From assembly GCA_024643365.1 (NCBI GenBank), contig JAHENC010000001.1, forward strand, positions 175,475 through 239,474: DNA of 64,000 nt, given 5' to 3'. Each line of letters opens with the position of its first letter. Within the stretch, counting starts at the first letter, position 1. The translations under genes and the position numbers were made by a program. This document shows, piece after piece, positions 35,910 to 45,494 of this stretch. The notes beneath the pieces are model-generated. The model was given only the letters and a program-made list of their open reading frames with translations, was not told the origin of the DNA and ran no database searches. Origin of the DNA: Crocinitomicaceae bacterium. Lineage in GTDB: Bacteria; Bacteroidota; Bacteroidia; Flavobacteriales_D; Crocinitomicaceae.

Positions 35910-35952
35910 TTGAAAGTGATTTTACCAATATTATGCCACTCATTGAAAGTGG
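35910..35952 (-). promoter_or_regulatory. groES promoter region with direct and inverted repeats
   Basis: The plus-strand word TTGAAAGTG occurs at 35910-35918 and again at 35943-35951, 33 bases apart, about three helical turns. The second copy is part of an inverted repeat CCACT-N7-AGTGG (35936-35952). A possible -7 box (TAATATTG, one mismatch) lies between them on the minus strand at 35933-35926. This is a candidate heat-shock operator. Binding is inferred only. Confidence 0.4.
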
Positions 35953-35970
35953 ACATTTTTTCGCTTTTGG

Positions 35971-36008
35971 ACAAAAAAAATGTCAGCATGCGTGACATAC
36001 TGACATTT
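35971..36008 (-). terminator. Intrinsic terminator of the miaB-to-secG cluster
   Basis: A nine-base perfect stem AAATGTCAG/CTGACATTT (36008-36000 with 35986-35978), a 13-base loop that can fold again, and a U-run on the minus strand. It separates secG from the groES promoter. Confidence 0.8.
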
Positions 36009-36027
36009 CTACGGTCGAAACCGAATT

Positions 36028-36321
36028 TTAATTATTTCCTTGAGCAGGCGCTTGACCTTGTCCTTGTTGTGTTTGTTGAGGAGCAACTGGTTTAGCTGCT
36101 TTTGGTTGACGAATCGTCATAACTAAACTCACTACAACAATTGTTGCAGCTAATCCCCAAGTCATTTTATCAATCAACTCGTTTGTTTTTTGAACACCAC
36201 CCAATTGAGAAGGAGATCCAAAATCTGAGCTTAAGCCTCCACCTTTCGGGTTTTGAACGTAAACAACTAAAATCAGCAAAATACTTGCTGCAATGATGAT
36301 AATCGATAATAATAAATCCAT
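36028..36321 (-). CDS. secG: Preprotein translocase subunit SecG
   Basis: A 97-residue inner-membrane subunit of the SecYEG channel. Two membrane helices (about residues 3-22 and 52-72) flank the conserved loop VQNPKGGGLSSDFG. The C-terminal tail is rich in Pro, Gln and Ala, as in many Bacteroidota SecG. It starts two bases after the repeat-protein gene and ends the cluster at a strong terminator. Identification rests on topology plus the loop motif. Confidence 0.93.
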   Translation of the reverse strand: MDLLLSIIIIAASILLILVVYVQNPKGGGLSSDFGSPSQLGGVQKTNELIDKMTWGLAATIVVVSLVMTIRQPKAAKPVAPQQTQQGQGQAPAQGNN

Positions 36322-36323
36322 GA

Positions 36324-37382
36324 TTAAGAATTAAGTTTTCTCTTTAAATTTCTAATTTGGCTTGCAAAGAAACTCTTTTTTTCTGGAAAAATCAAAATTA
36401 ATTGCTCATAAACGAGAATTGCTTTGTTAATATTTCCTTGCAAGGCAAATACCTGAGCCAAGGTTTCACTCACTGGCATCTTATTTTCGTCCAGACTTTC
36501 CTTCGCTTTTTTCACTGGGGAAAAGAATTCTTTCTTCGGTTTTTCGAAGTGATAGAAACTTGGCTTCTTCTCTTCTGGCGCTGGTTCTTCGTTATTTCCA
36601 TCTAAAATCTCTCCCATTTTCAACCAATCCGTAAAGGACTTAGGTTCGATTGTAGCCGATGGTTCAAGTACTTGAATTGTTTCCAAAACAACTTCTTCAT
36701 CTGGTGATTCTTCAACAGGAGTATTTTCCTCCGTTTCCATTTCTTCTGCTGCTCCTGGGTAAGCTAATTGCAGGTAAGATGATGAAATTACCGCGGATTG
36801 AATCATCGTATCCACCTCATCCAACTCCCTTGCCTCTTCGATTTGATGAGGAATGTTCAAAGAACTTTCTTCCTCTCCTTCGTACAGAACTACCTCCTCA
36901 ATTTTTAATTCTTGAGCTGAAAGAACCTCGGTTTTAGAAACGGGTTCGATCAATGTCTCTAACTCTTCCGTTTCTTCCTCGGAGAATTTAGGCTCTTCTA
37001 TTTTTTCAACCGGAATCGCTACTGCCGAAATGGACGTAATTGATGCAATCTGTTCTACTTCAATCGTTTTTTCCTCCAATGGAATTTCGGCAAGAACTTC
37101 TTGAATGATTTCTGGTTGCGCAGCCACCTCTTCTTTACTAACATTCGTTTGTGTCACCAATAAATCGTACAATAAAGTACGGTTAGGAATTTGATAAGCG
37201 TATTTCTCCAATTGTGAACTTAAGCGCAAATCTTGATCATTAGCCAATGACTTCAAATATAATGTGACGATACTAGAAGCAAACGGATACAAGTCCATGA
37301 GTTCTTTCAACTCATTCAAGTGACGAGTCGAACAGCTAGAAGTGTTCCTCATTTGTTGGTGAATGGATTCGCTGCTTAACAT
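36324..37382 (-). CDS. Hypothetical protein with acidic linker and C-terminal TPR-like helices
   Basis: A 352-residue protein, started at the ATG at 37382, which shares one base with the lptE stop (TGATG). Residues about 1-80 are helical (LKELMDLYPFASSIVTLYLKSL, QLEKYAYQIPNRTLLYDLLV). The middle 200 residues form a low-complexity, glutamate-rich segment. The last 50 residues (ETLAQVFALQGNINKAILVYEQLILIFPEKKSFFASQI) look like one TPR unit. No signal peptide, so probably cytoplasmic. A gene of this layout commonly sits between lptE and secG in Flavobacteriales. The function is unknown. Confidence 0.75.
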   Translation of the reverse strand: MLSSESIHQQMRNTSSCSTRHLNELKELMDLYPFASSIVTLYLKSLANDQDLRLSSQLEKYAYQIPNRTLLYDLLVTQTNVSKEEVAAQPEIIQEVLAEIPLEEKTIEVEQIASITSISAVAIPVEKIEEPKFSEEETEELETLIEPVSKTEVLSAQELKIEEVVLYEGEEESSLNIPHQIEEARELDEVDTMIQSAVISSSYLQLAYPGAAEEMETEENTPVEESPDEEVVLETIQVLEPSATIEPKSFTDWLKMGEILDGNNEEPAPEEKKPSFYHFEKPKKEFFSPVKKAKESLDENKMPVSETLAQVFALQGNINKAILVYEQLILIFPEKKSFFASQIRNLKRKLNS

Positions 37383-37891
37383 CACCAATTGCTTAATAAT
37401 TTATTAATCAAATCCTGCACCATCTGAGCAGAAATATCTTCGAACAACTTCGTTTCAACTTGCGAAAGATTCGTTCCTGAACTGAAGTCTGCGAATCGCG
37501 TACTCGTCATGGTCCACTGTTCTTCCTTCGGCTTCGTAATGTTTATGGTCATAACGACGGTCATCGTTAATCGATTTTGTGAAGCATTGTTGTTTCCTTG
37601 AACAGCCAGAGGTTGAACGGAATATTGGGTAATTTTCCCCTCCATATTCACTTCTCCTTTGCCGTACGTTGTATTCAACAAAAGTGGGGTGTTGTTTTGA
37701 ACCCCATCTTTCATGTTTTCAGATAAAATGGCAGCAAAATTCAAGGGACATGTAGCTGCTTCTAAGGATAACGTTTTCAGTGTAAATGTTTTCCATTCCT
37801 CGGGCATTCCTCCAGTATCTCTGAACGAAAAGCTACTTGGCCAACAAGCACTTAATCCAATTGCCACGAAAATGAATAAGATATACTTCAT
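37382..37891 (-). CDS. lptE: LptE-like LPS-assembly lipoprotein
   Basis: A 169-residue outer-membrane lipoprotein (lipobox LSAC, cysteine 16) of the Bacteroidota LptE family, which plugs the LptD pore during LPS insertion. The mature part starts SFRDTGGMPEEWKTFTLKTL. Later stretches give VNMEGKITQYSVQPLA and an RLTMTVVMTINI strand, a typical LptE alternation. It begins one base after the sigma-54 activator gene and overlaps the next start by one base, so all are co-transcribed. Confidence 0.85.
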   Translation of the reverse strand: MKYILFIFVAIGLSACWPSSFSFRDTGGMPEEWKTFTLKTLSLEAATCPLNFAAILSENMKDGVQNNTPLLLNTTYGKGEVNMEGKITQYSVQPLAVQGNNNASQNRLTMTVVMTINITKPKEEQWTMTSTRFADFSSGTNLSQVETKLFEDISAQMVQDLINKLLSNW

Positions 37892-39136
37892 TTATTCCCC
37901 GAGTTGGTATTCCTTAATTTTACGGTAAAGCGTTCGTTCAGAAATCCCAAGTTCAAGTGCCGCATACTTGCGTTTCCCTCGGTGTTTTTCTAAGGCTTTC
38001 TGAATCAATTCCTTTTCGCGATCTTCCAAAGATAAGGATTCTTCTATTTCTTCGTGTATTTCAAATGCTTCCGAAGTTGTCGGATATGTTGTGTGTGCTT
38101 CAGTCGCCGTTCCAGGTGGAAGCATTCGTGCAGAAACAGGCGCATCTTCATAAACGTCTTGGTAGATTCGATTGACTAACGCGGTTTGATCTTGATTAAG
38201 GTTTACTGATTGACCATTATTGATGACCTCCAAAACCAATTTCTTTAATTCTGTCAAGTCTTTTTTCATATCGAAAAGAAACTTGTACATCAATTCTCGT
38301 TCTGAAATCGATTCTTGCGTTTGGTCATTTTTCACCAGGAAACTCGATTTTTCCGCAATTGGTTGCAGATAAGATGCGAGCATGATAGCGTCGATATCCC
38401 TAGCCGTTTCTATTACTGACAATTGCTCCACTAAATTTTTCAATTGGCGAATATTCCCTGGCCATGGATAATTCTGCAGTAGAATTACTGCTTCATCCGA
38501 CAATTTTATCGCAGGCATTCGGTACTTTTCAGCAAAGTCATTCGCAAATTTCCTGAATAAAAGGTGAACATCTTCCTGTCTGTTTTTTAATGCTGGAAGC
38601 TGAATGGGAACGGTGCTTAAGCGGTAAAATAAATCCTCTCGGAATTTACCTGAATGAATGGCTTGTTGCATGTTTTCATTTGTAGCCGCAACCACGCGCA
38701 CATTGGTTTTAATCACTTTGGAGGAACCAACACGAATAAACTCACCTGTTTCTAAAACACGTAGTAATCGCACTTGTGTTTGCATGGGTAATTCAGCAAC
38801 CTCATCCAAAAAAATCGTTCCACCATTTGCCACTTCGAAGTATCCTTGACGACTTCCACTCGCTCCTGTAAATGAACCTTTTTCGTGTCCAAACAATTCA
38901 GAATCGATTGTTCCCTCCGGAATAGCTCCACAGTTCACCGCAATGTATTCGCCATGTTTGCGTGAACTTAATTGATGTATAACCTGTGGAATAATTTCTT
39001 TTCCTGTTCCACTTTCACCCGTTACAAGCACGGAAATATCCGTAGGAGCAACTTGCATCGAAACTTCCAAAGCACGGTTCAACATGGGAGAATTCCCAAT
39101 GATGCCAAAGCGCTGTTTTACTTGTTGAATATTCAT
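37892..39136 (-). CDS. Sigma-54-dependent transcriptional activator without receiver domain
   Basis: A 414-residue AAA+ activator of RpoN-dependent promoters. The ATPase domain starts almost at the N-terminus: Walker A is GESGTGKE (residues 40-47), the sigma-54 contact loop reads GSFTGA (87-92) instead of the usual GAFTGA, and Walker B is [12 protein letters not shown] variable linker follows (about 245-370), then a Fis-type helix-turn-helix ([21 protein letters not shown]) at the end. With no receiver or other sensor, control must come from partner proteins or expression. It is inside the miaB-lptE-secG cluster, an arrangement common in Bacteroidota. Confidence 0.92.
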   Translation of the reverse strand: MNIQQVKQRFGIIGNSPMLNRALEVSMQVAPTDISVLVTGESGTGKEIIPQVIHQLSSRKHGEYIAVNCGAIPEGTIDSELFGHEKGSFTGASGSRQGYFEVANGGTIFLDEVAELPMQTQVRLLRVLETGEFIRVGSSKVIKTNVRVVAATNENMQQAIHSGKFREDLFYRLSTVPIQLPALKNRQEDVHLLFRKFANDFAEKYRMPAIKLSDEAVILLQNYPWPGNIRQLKNLVEQLSVIETARDIDAIMLASYLQPIAEKSSFLVKNDQTQESISERELMYKFLFDMKKDLTELKKLVLEVINNGQSVNLNQDQTALVNRIYQDVYEDAPVSARMLPPGTATEAHTTYPTTSEAFEIHEEIEESLSLEDREKELIQKALEKHRGKRKYAALELGISERTLYRKIKEYQLGE

Positions 39137-39147
39137 TTAACCTAGGA

Positions 39148-40581
39148 TTAACAAGCTGAAACTACTTCTCCCATAAGTGTTGCGGAAGTACAACTGTCGA
39201 TTCGTACCATGACGTACTGTGCTTTCTCGTAGGATTCCTTTGGAAAAACAACCATCGAATTTCTCCCTGTTCTTCCACACAAATGTTCTTCCGAACGTTT
39301 TGAAGGTCCTTCAATGAGAACTTTTTGTATCGTTCCGATTTGTTTTTGATTGGATTTTAAGGAATGTGCCAATTGTTTTTCGATGATTTCATTCAAACGT
39401 CGACCCTTGACTTCTTCGGGAATGTCATCTTCAAACCTTCTTTCTGCAAGTGTTTTTGGACGCTCTGAATACTTGAACATATAAGCAAAATCGTATTCAA
39501 CGAAATCCATTAATGAAAGTGTTTCTTGATGCTCTTCCTCAGTTTCACCGCAGAATCCTGTGATGACATCCGTTGAAATCGCACAATCCGGAACAATGCG
39601 ATGAATGGCATTAATGCGTTCCATGTACCATTCACGGGAGTATCCACGGTTCATGCGATAGAGTACATCTGTGTTTCCAGATTGTACAGGTAAATGTATG
39701 TACGGACAAATGTTTTCGTATTTCGCCATGATTTCAAGTACATCATCCGTCATGTCTTTTGGATGAGAAGTACTGAAACGAACGCGTAAAAGAGGAGACA
39801 CTAAGGCAACCATCTCCATCAATTGGGCGAAGTTGGTTGTGGGCTCATCTAGATTTTTCACTTCTCCTTTAGAACTTAAATTCCAACGGTAGGAATCTAC
39901 GTTTTGTCCTAGTAAGGTTACTTCTCGGTAGCCACGAGAAAAGAGATCCTTGCATTCTTCGACAATCGTTTGTGGATCACGAGAGCGTTCTCTTCCACGT
40001 GTAAATGGAACAACGCAGAACGAACACATGTTATCACATCCACGCATGATCGTTACAAATGCAGCTATTCCACCTTGATCTAAACGAACGGGAGAAATAT
40101 CAGCATAGGTTTCGTCACGAGAAAGCAAGACATTGACTGCTTTTTGTCCTGTCCCTACTTCTTCAATTAAATTTGGTAAGTCTCGGTAAGCATCCGGACC
40201 AGCGACTAAGTCCACTAATTTTTCTTCTTCCAGTAGGTTCTTTTTTAGTCTTTCAGCCATACAGCCTAGCACTCCCACTACCAAATCTGGATTATTTTCT
40301 TTTTTGATTTTAAATTCCGTCAGGCGATTTCGCACACGCTGCTCGGCATTTTCACGAATGGAACAGGTATTCAATAGAATGACATCTGCCTCATCCATGT
40401 TGCGTGTTGTTTCGAAACCATCCTGTGCTAAAATGGAAGCAACAACCTCACTGTCAGAAAAATTCATCTGACAACCATAACTTTCCAGGTATAGTTTTTT
40501 CTTTCCTTCTCCTCCTTGATTTTGTAATTCGATGGCAGTTCCCTGCATTGATTCATCAATCACTTTATTTTCAAATTCCAT
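39148..40581 (-). CDS. miaB: tRNA-2-methylthio-N6-dimethylallyladenosine synthase MiaB
   Basis: A radical-SAM methylthiotransferase that modifies A37 of tRNAs reading UNN codons. At 477 residues it shows all three parts: the N-terminal UPF0004 domain ([15 protein letters not shown], with its own iron-sulfur cysteines), the radical-SAM CxxxCxxC as [21 protein letters not shown], and a C-terminal TRAM domain. It opens the minus-strand cluster and has a consensus promoter just upstream. Confidence 0.97.
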   Translation of the reverse strand: MEFENKVIDESMQGTAIELQNQGGEGKKKLYLESYGCQMNFSDSEVVASILAQDGFETTRNMDEADVILLNTCSIRENAEQRVRNRLTEFKIKKENNPDLVVGVLGCMAERLKKNLLEEEKLVDLVAGPDAYRDLPNLIEEVGTGQKAVNVLLSRDETYADISPVRLDQGGIAAFVTIMRGCDNMCSFCVVPFTRGRERSRDPQTIVEECKDLFSRGYREVTLLGQNVDSYRWNLSSKGEVKNLDEPTTNFAQLMEMVALVSPLLRVRFSTSHPKDMTDDVLEIMAKYENICPYIHLPVQSGNTDVLYRMNRGYSREWYMERINAIHRIVPDCAISTDVITGFCGETEEEHQETLSLMDFVEYDFAYMFKYSERPKTLAERRFEDDIPEEVKGRRLNEIIEKQLAHSLKSNQKQIGTIQKVLIEGPSKRSEEHLCGRTGRNSMVVFPKESYEKAQYVMVRIDSCTSATLMGEVVSAC

Positions 40582-40605
40582 TGCTTTCGTTTATTTCTAG
40601 GGACA

Positions 40606-40637
40606 CAAATTTACGACAAATTAAAACGCATGACAAA
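40606..40637 (-). promoter_or_regulatory. Consensus promoter of the miaB cluster
   Basis: TTTG (40637-40634), a 20-base spacer and TAAATTTG (40613-40606) on the minus strand, an exact match to the Bacteroidota pattern. The predicted leader is about 20 bases. Confidence 0.7.
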
Positions 40638-40735
40638 TTGACAGACCAAATTCATCGAATAAGTTTTTTTTCTATCGTTTTTTTTCTTAACCATAGGTTA
40701 AAGGAAAAGGGTCGAAAAATTTTGCAGTGAACAAC

Positions 40736-40767
40736 TTGCTATTTGCCGTGTTTTCCATATACATTTG
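40736..40767 (+). promoter_or_regulatory. Predicted promoter of topA
   Basis: TTG (40736-40738), 21 bases, TACATTTG (40760-40767). It fixes the start at the ATG at 40784, because the longer open frame from 40727 would begin upstream of the promoter. Confidence 0.65.
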
Positions 40768-40783
40768 TCCCAAAATTCTTCTT

Positions 40784-43102
40784 ATGTCAAAAAATCTCGT
40801 CATCGTTGAGTCCCCTGCAAAGGCAAAAACAATCGAATCATATCTTGGAAAAGACTTTATCGTAAAGTCTAGTTTCGGACATGTTCGAGATTTGACCAAG
40901 AAAGGACTAGCCATCGAAATTGACAATCATTTCAATCCCTTGTATGAAGTCAGCGCAGACAAGAAACAAGTCGTTGCTGAATTGAAAAAATTAGCTAAAG
41001 CAGCAGAGGTTGTATGGCTCGCTACCGATGAGGACCGCGAGGGAGAAGCGATTTCCTGGCATTTATTTGAGACCCTCGATTTAGCGAAGAAAGACACACA
41101 CCGTATTACTTTTAACGAAATCACGAAGTCAGCGGTTTTAAAAGCAATTGAAAATCCACGTAAGATTAATAAAGAATTAGTTGATGCTCAACAAGCGCGT
41201 CGTGTTTTGGACCGTATAGTTGGATTTGAACTTTCACCAGTACTTTGGAAAAAGGTGCGACCAAGTTTATCCGCTGGTCGCGTTCAATCCGTAGCTGTTC
41301 GACTAATTGTTGATCGCGAACGTGAAATACAAGCATTCAACGTCAACCCATTCTTCCGTGTTAACGGAACATTTGGAGCAAACAACGGAGCATTAAAAGC
41401 TGAGTTAAACCGTCATTTAAATGGTGAAAAGGAAGCACAGGAATTCTTAGAATTGTGTAAAAACACGTCTTTTGTTATCGATGATGTACAGCAAAAACCA
41501 AGCACAAAGTCCCCTGCAGCTCCATTCACAACTTCAACATTACAGCAGGAAGCCAGTTTAAAACTTGGATTTTCTGTAACTAAAACCATGAGTGTTGCTC
41601 AACGTTTGTATGAGTCCGGACACATTACATACATGAGAACGGATTCAGTGAATCTTTCCGAAACAGCAGTGAACGGAGCGAAAGCAGCCATTGAAGAATT
41701 TTACGGGAACGATTACTCCAAGCCAACAAAATACACCACGAAAAGTTCCGGCGCACAAGAAGCGCATGAGGCAATTCGTCCTACAGATTTTGGGAAAACA
41801 AGCATTGATGCCGAGCGTGACGAAACAAGACTTTACGAATTGATTTGGAAAAGATCCATCGCAAGTCAAATGGCTCATGCAAAATTAGAGCGTACCACAG
41901 TTAAAATTGGTGGATTACCCACAACAGATTATTTTACAGCGAAAGGTGAAGTAATTGTATTCGACGGATTCTTAAAAGTTTATATGGAATCAAGTTTGGA
42001 CGAAGAATCAGACGAAGAAACAGATGGACTTTTACCAAAAGTATCGGTGAACGAATCCGTAGATTTATCTATTTGTACGGCAGTTGAACGATTTACTCGT
42101 CCACCTTCTCGCTATGTAGAGGCTTCATTGGTGAAAAAATTAGAAGAACTTGGAATTGGACGCCCGTCTACTTATGCACCAACTATTTCGACAATCCAAA
42201 AACGTACATATGTTGAGAAACAAGAGCGTGAAGGAGAACTAAGAAATTACTGTTTATTAACCTTAACCAAAGGAGAAATCTCCAAAGAAGAGAAATCCGA
42301 AACGACTGGAAAGGACCGCAATAAACTATTCCCTACTGACATCGGGATTGTAGTAACTGATTACCTCAAAGAACATTTTGAGCAAATCATGGATTACCAA
42401 TTCACAGCGAAAGTTGAAGCAGAATTCGATGAGATTGCTCAAGGAAGGTTAGAATGGACCAACATGATGGAAACCTTTTACAAACCTTTCCATACCGTTG
42501 TTGAAAATACGCTAGAACACAGTGAAAGAGCAACAGGAGAACGCGAATTAGGTGTTCATCCTGAAAGCGGAAGAAAAATCATTGTAAGAATTGGAAAATT
42601 TGGACCAATGGTTCAAATAGGCGATGAAAAAGTGGACGGTGAAAAAGCACTATTTGCCTCTCTACAACCAAACCAATCTATTGGAAATATCTCCTTGGAG
42701 GACGCCTTAAAATTGTTTCAATTGCCAAGAGTAGTAGGACAATATGAGGATCAAGACATGAAAGTAAATAACGGTAGATTTGGCCCATATGTTCAGGTTG
42801 GAAAGATTTTCGCTTCGATTCCAAAAGGAGAAGATCCGATGTCTATTACCTACGAACGATCACTAGAAATCTACCTTGAGAAATTGCAAGTAGAAGCGAA
42901 CCGCTTGATTAAAAGTTTCGATGAAAATCCTGATGTTCAATTGCTAAACGGACGTTATGGTCCCTATTTGAAAATCGGAAAAGACAATTTTAAATTGCCG
43001 AAAGGAACTGAGGCTGAAAAATTAAGTTTGGAAGAATGCATCGCCATTTCTAAAACGGATGCAGCAAAACCAGCGAAAAAACGTGCATTTAAAAAAAAAT
43101 AA
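40784..43102 (+). CDS. topA: DNA topoisomerase I
   Basis: A type IA topoisomerase that relaxes negative supercoils. It is 772 residues from the ATG at 40784. The TOPRIM domain opens with LVIVESPAKAKTIESYLG and holds DEDREGEAISWH. The catalytic tyrosine is Tyr283 in HITYMRTDSV. The C-terminal part carries three topoisomerase C-terminal repeats (GRKIIVRIGKFGPMVQIG, NNGRFGPYVQVG, LNGRYGPYLKIG) without zinc-finger cysteines, and ends in a basic alanine-lysine tail. A single gene with its own promoter. Confidence 0.97.
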   Translation: MSKNLVIVESPAKAKTIESYLGKDFIVKSSFGHVRDLTKKGLAIEIDNHFNPLYEVSADKKQVVAELKKLAKAAEVVWLATDEDREGEAISWHLFETLDLAKKDTHRITFNEITKSAVLKAIENPRKINKELVDAQQARRVLDRIVGFELSPVLWKKVRPSLSAGRVQSVAVRLIVDREREIQAFNVNPFFRVNGTFGANNGALKAELNRHLNGEKEAQEFLELCKNTSFVIDDVQQKPSTKSPAAPFTTSTLQQEASLKLGFSVTKTMSVAQRLYESGHITYMRTDSVNLSETAVNGAKAAIEEFYGNDYSKPTKYTTKSSGAQEAHEAIRPTDFGKTSIDAERDETRLYELIWKRSIASQMAHAKLERTTVKIGGLPTTDYFTAKGEVIVFDGFLKVYMESSLDEESDEETDGLLPKVSVNESVDLSICTAVERFTRPPSRYVEASLVKKLEELGIGRPSTYAPTISTIQKRTYVEKQEREGELRNYCLLTLTKGEISKEEKSETTGKDRNKLFPTDIGIVVTDYLKEHFEQIMDYQFTAKVEAEFDEIAQGRLEWTNMMETFYKPFHTVVENTLEHSERATGERELGVHPESGRKIIVRIGKFGPMVQIGDEKVDGEKALFASLQPNQSIGNISLEDALKLFQLPRVVGQYEDQDMKVNNGRFGPYVQVGKIFASIPKGEDPMSITYERSLEIYLEKLQVEANRLIKSFDENPDVQLLNGRYGPYLKIGKDNFKLPKGTEAEKLSLEECIAISKTDAAKPAKKRAFKKK

Positions 43103-43125
43103 GTATTATTGATACCGTAAACCTT

Positions 43126-43133
43126 TAGTTTTG
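43126..43133 (+). promoter_or_regulatory. Predicted -7 box of the ssb-gld operon
   Basis: TAGTTTTG matches TAnnTTTG and ends five bases before the ssb ATG at 43139, which would give a leaderless or nearly leaderless mRNA. No -33 TTG lies at the usual spacing. Confidence 0.45.
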
Positions 43134-43138
43134 TCCTA

Positions 43139-43582
43139 ATGAATGGAAGTGTCAATAAAGTAATTTTAATCGGAAACCTAGGCAAGGACCCCGAAGTTCG
43201 TCGTCTTGAAAATGGTTCTATTGTGGCCAGTTTTCCTCTAGCTACATCAGAGATTTACAACGACAAACAAACGGGAGAACGCAAGGAAATCACCGATTGG
43301 CATGATATCGTTTTGTGGCGTGGACTAGCGGAAATTGCTGAAAAGTATATCCGAAAAGGTTCTAAAGTTTACATCGAAGGGAAATTAAAAAAACGCTCTT
43401 GGCAAGACAAAGAAGGAAATACACGTTATGCTACGGAAGTTGTTGGGGATGATTTAACCATTCTAACACGCAGCGATCAAGCCGAGCGCAATAACGCTCC
43501 TTATTCCCAAGAAGGAAAGCCCGCTAATCCTTCACCAATGAGCGGTTTAGAAAATAACATTGAAGATTCTTTACCATTTTAA
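43139..43582 (+). CDS. ssb: Single-stranded DNA-binding protein
   Basis: A 147-residue OB-fold protein that coats single-stranded DNA in replication and repair. The N-terminal [16 protein letters not shown] and the [20 protein letters not shown] and [15 protein letters not shown] strands are standard. A flexible linker leads to the acidic tip DSLPF used to recruit partner proteins. It is two bases upstream of gldE, the conserved ssb-gldE-gldD order of gliding Bacteroidota. Confidence 0.96.
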   Translation: MNGSVNKVILIGNLGKDPEVRRLENGSIVASFPLATSEIYNDKQTGERKEITDWHDIVLWRGLAEIAEKYIRKGSKVYIEGKLKKRSWQDKEGNTRYATEVVGDDLTILTRSDQAERNNAPYSQEGKPANPSPMSGLENNIEDSLPF

Positions 43583-43584
43583 TC

Positions 43585-44913
43585 ATGAGCCTAATCGAGC
43601 CTCCCAGTATTATCAGTTTAGCGAAATCATTACCTAGTGGATTTGATTCTACGACCGTAATTTACATCGTTTGTATTGCACTTTTACTTTTCATATCTGC
43701 ATTAATGTCAGGATCAGAAAGTGCTTTTTTCTCTATGCGTCCGGCGGACAATGAAGACCTTAAAAAAGAAAATAGTTCGCGTTCTAAACTTATTTTGACG
43801 TTACTCGGAAAACCCAAAGAACTTCTAGCGACTATTTTAATCACGAATAATTTTGTGAACGTTGGAATCGTTATTCTGTCTACATTTATTCTGAACGATG
43901 TGTATCCACCAACACCAGGAGGAGAATTGAAACGATTCCTGCTAGAAGTAGTTGGAATCACCTTTTTAATCCTACTATTGGGCGAAGTAGTACCAAAAAT
44001 ATTTGCTGCCCGCAATACCATGAGCGTTGTTCGATGGATGTCTTACCCACTCTATTTTCTTGGCTCTATTCCACCAGTTTCTTGGTTGAAATCCGCTTTA
44101 GTTTATGGAACAAGTTTCATTCAAAAACGCACAAAAACATCTGTCAAGGTAAATCAAGATGAACTGGAGCAAGCACTTGCTTTAACTCGTGAAGATTCCA
44201 GCTCTGAAGAAGATCATAAGATTCTCGAAGGAATTGTGAAATTTGGAAAAACAGACGCGAGCCAAATCATGTCACCCCGAATTGAAGTAGAAGCCATTGA
44301 CGCTGAATCGAGTTTTGAGGAGGTTATGCAAACCGTACTTGAAGCTGGCTATTCACGCATGCCTATTTTCGAAGAATCACCTGACAATATCGTTGGAATT
44401 CTGTACATAAAAGACTTACTCCCGCATTTAAATGCTGGTGTGGATTTCGATTGGAAAACCGTTCTTCGCAAACCGTTCTTCATCCCTGAGAATAAAAAAA
44501 TCAACGATTTGCTCCAAGAATTCAGAAGCATGCGCATGCACATGGCTATCGTAGTTGATGAATACGGTGGAGCAAGTGGAATTGTGACCTTAGAGGATAT
44601 TCTCGAGGAAATCGTTGGTGATATCACGGATGAATTTGATGACAATGAAATTGCTTATACCAAATTAGATGAGCACACGTTTATCTTTGAAGGAAGAACA
44701 TCTCTAAACGACTTTTACAAAGTTATTGGTGAAGAATACCAAGATGCGTTTGAAGAGGTAAAAGGAGAAGCAGAAACAATTGGTGGACTTGTGTTGGAAC
44801 AAGCCGGTAGAATCCTGAAAAACAATGAGTTTATCCTTATTGACAAGGTCAAGTTTATTGTAGAATCTTCCGATAAAAAAAGAATGAAAACCATCAAAAT
44901 CAAACTTCCATGA
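43585..44913 (+). CDS. gldE: Gliding motility-associated membrane protein GldE (CNNM/CorC type)
   Basis: A 442-residue inner-membrane protein. An N-terminal DUF21/CNNM membrane domain (about residues 20-200, four hydrophobic segments) is followed by a pair of CBS domains (about 215-340, including MSPRIEVEAID and IVVDEYGGASGIVTLEDILEEIVG) and a C-terminal CorC/HlyC domain. The family is related to magnesium and cation transporters. GldE acts with the GldD lipoprotein; in Flavobacterium johnsoniae overexpression of gldE partly compensates gldD defects. It overlaps gldD by four bases (ATGA). Confidence 0.93.
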   Translation: MSLIEPPSIISLAKSLPSGFDSTTVIYIVCIALLLFISALMSGSESAFFSMRPADNEDLKKENSSRSKLILTLLGKPKELLATILITNNFVNVGIVILSTFILNDVYPPTPGGELKRFLLEVVGITFLILLLGEVVPKIFAARNTMSVVRWMSYPLYFLGSIPPVSWLKSALVYGTSFIQKRTKTSVKVNQDELEQALALTREDSSSEEDHKILEGIVKFGKTDASQIMSPRIEVEAIDAESSFEEVMQTVLEAGYSRMPIFEESPDNIVGILYIKDLLPHLNAGVDFDWKTVLRKPFFIPENKKINDLLQEFRSMRMHMAIVVDEYGGASGIVTLEDILEEIVGDITDEFDDNEIAYTKLDEHTFIFEGRTSLNDFYKVIGEEYQDAFEEVKGEAETIGGLVLEQAGRILKNNEFILIDKVKFIVESSDKKRMKTIKIKLP

Positions 44914-45494
44914 CTCCACGATTGATTTTTCAGGTACTTACCTTGATTTTCACTCTTGCTGCCTGCTCAGATGAAAATCCTGTTCCCAAACCATCTACGT
45001 ATCTTCGGATGAATTTACCTGATCACAGCTATCGCACATTCAAAAGTGATTGTCCGTATTCAATGAAGTTGTCAAATCTTTATTTCGCTTCTGCAGCAGA
45101 ACAACCCCAGTCCAATTATTGCGTGCAAGAAATAGATTTAGGTCCTTTGAACGGAAAATTATTCTTGTATTATTTACGCTTGCCAAGTAAGGACTCGCTT
45201 GCTGAAATCATCAATTTCGCCAATGACAAAGTGGATGAACACAAAATCAAGGCGGATAAAATCAACTTTGAACAAATCCTTCAACCCAAGAAAAAAGTTT
45301 TCGGAACATTTTTCGAGCTAAAAGGAAACGTCGCAACCAATTTTCAATTTTACCTCACTGATTCAAGCACAAATTTTGTTCGTGGCGAAGTATTATTGAA
45401 TTGTAGACCGAACTACGACTCACTTCGACCTACCCTAGAATATTTGAAACAAGACTTATTAGAATTAGTTCGTCATTTCGAATGGAAAAAGTAG
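44910..45494 (+). CDS. gldD: Gliding motility lipoprotein GldD
   Basis: A 194-residue lipoprotein (lipobox LAAC, cysteine 19) required for gliding in Flavobacterium. The mature start PVPKPSTYLRMNLPDHSYRTF is typical. Type IX secretion and gliding depend on it in tested species, which fits the T9SS cargo proteins at 3829 and 7670. It overlaps gldE at its start and folK at its end (13 bases). Confidence 0.94.
   Translation: MTPRLIFQVLTLIFTLAACSDENPVPKPSTYLRMNLPDHSYRTFKSDCPYSMKLSNLYFASAAEQPQSNYCVQEIDLGPLNGKLFLYYLRLPSKDSLAEIINFANDKVDEHKIKADKINFEQILQPKKKVFGTFFELKGNVATNFQFYLTDSSTNFVRGEVLLNCRPNYDSLRPTLEYLKQDLLELVRHFEWKK

Noticed and set aside
36659..36937. 92-residue plus-strand frame in the acidic repeat protein gene
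   Set aside because: A leucine- and proline-rich mirror image of the glutamate-rich coding strand; a composition artefact.
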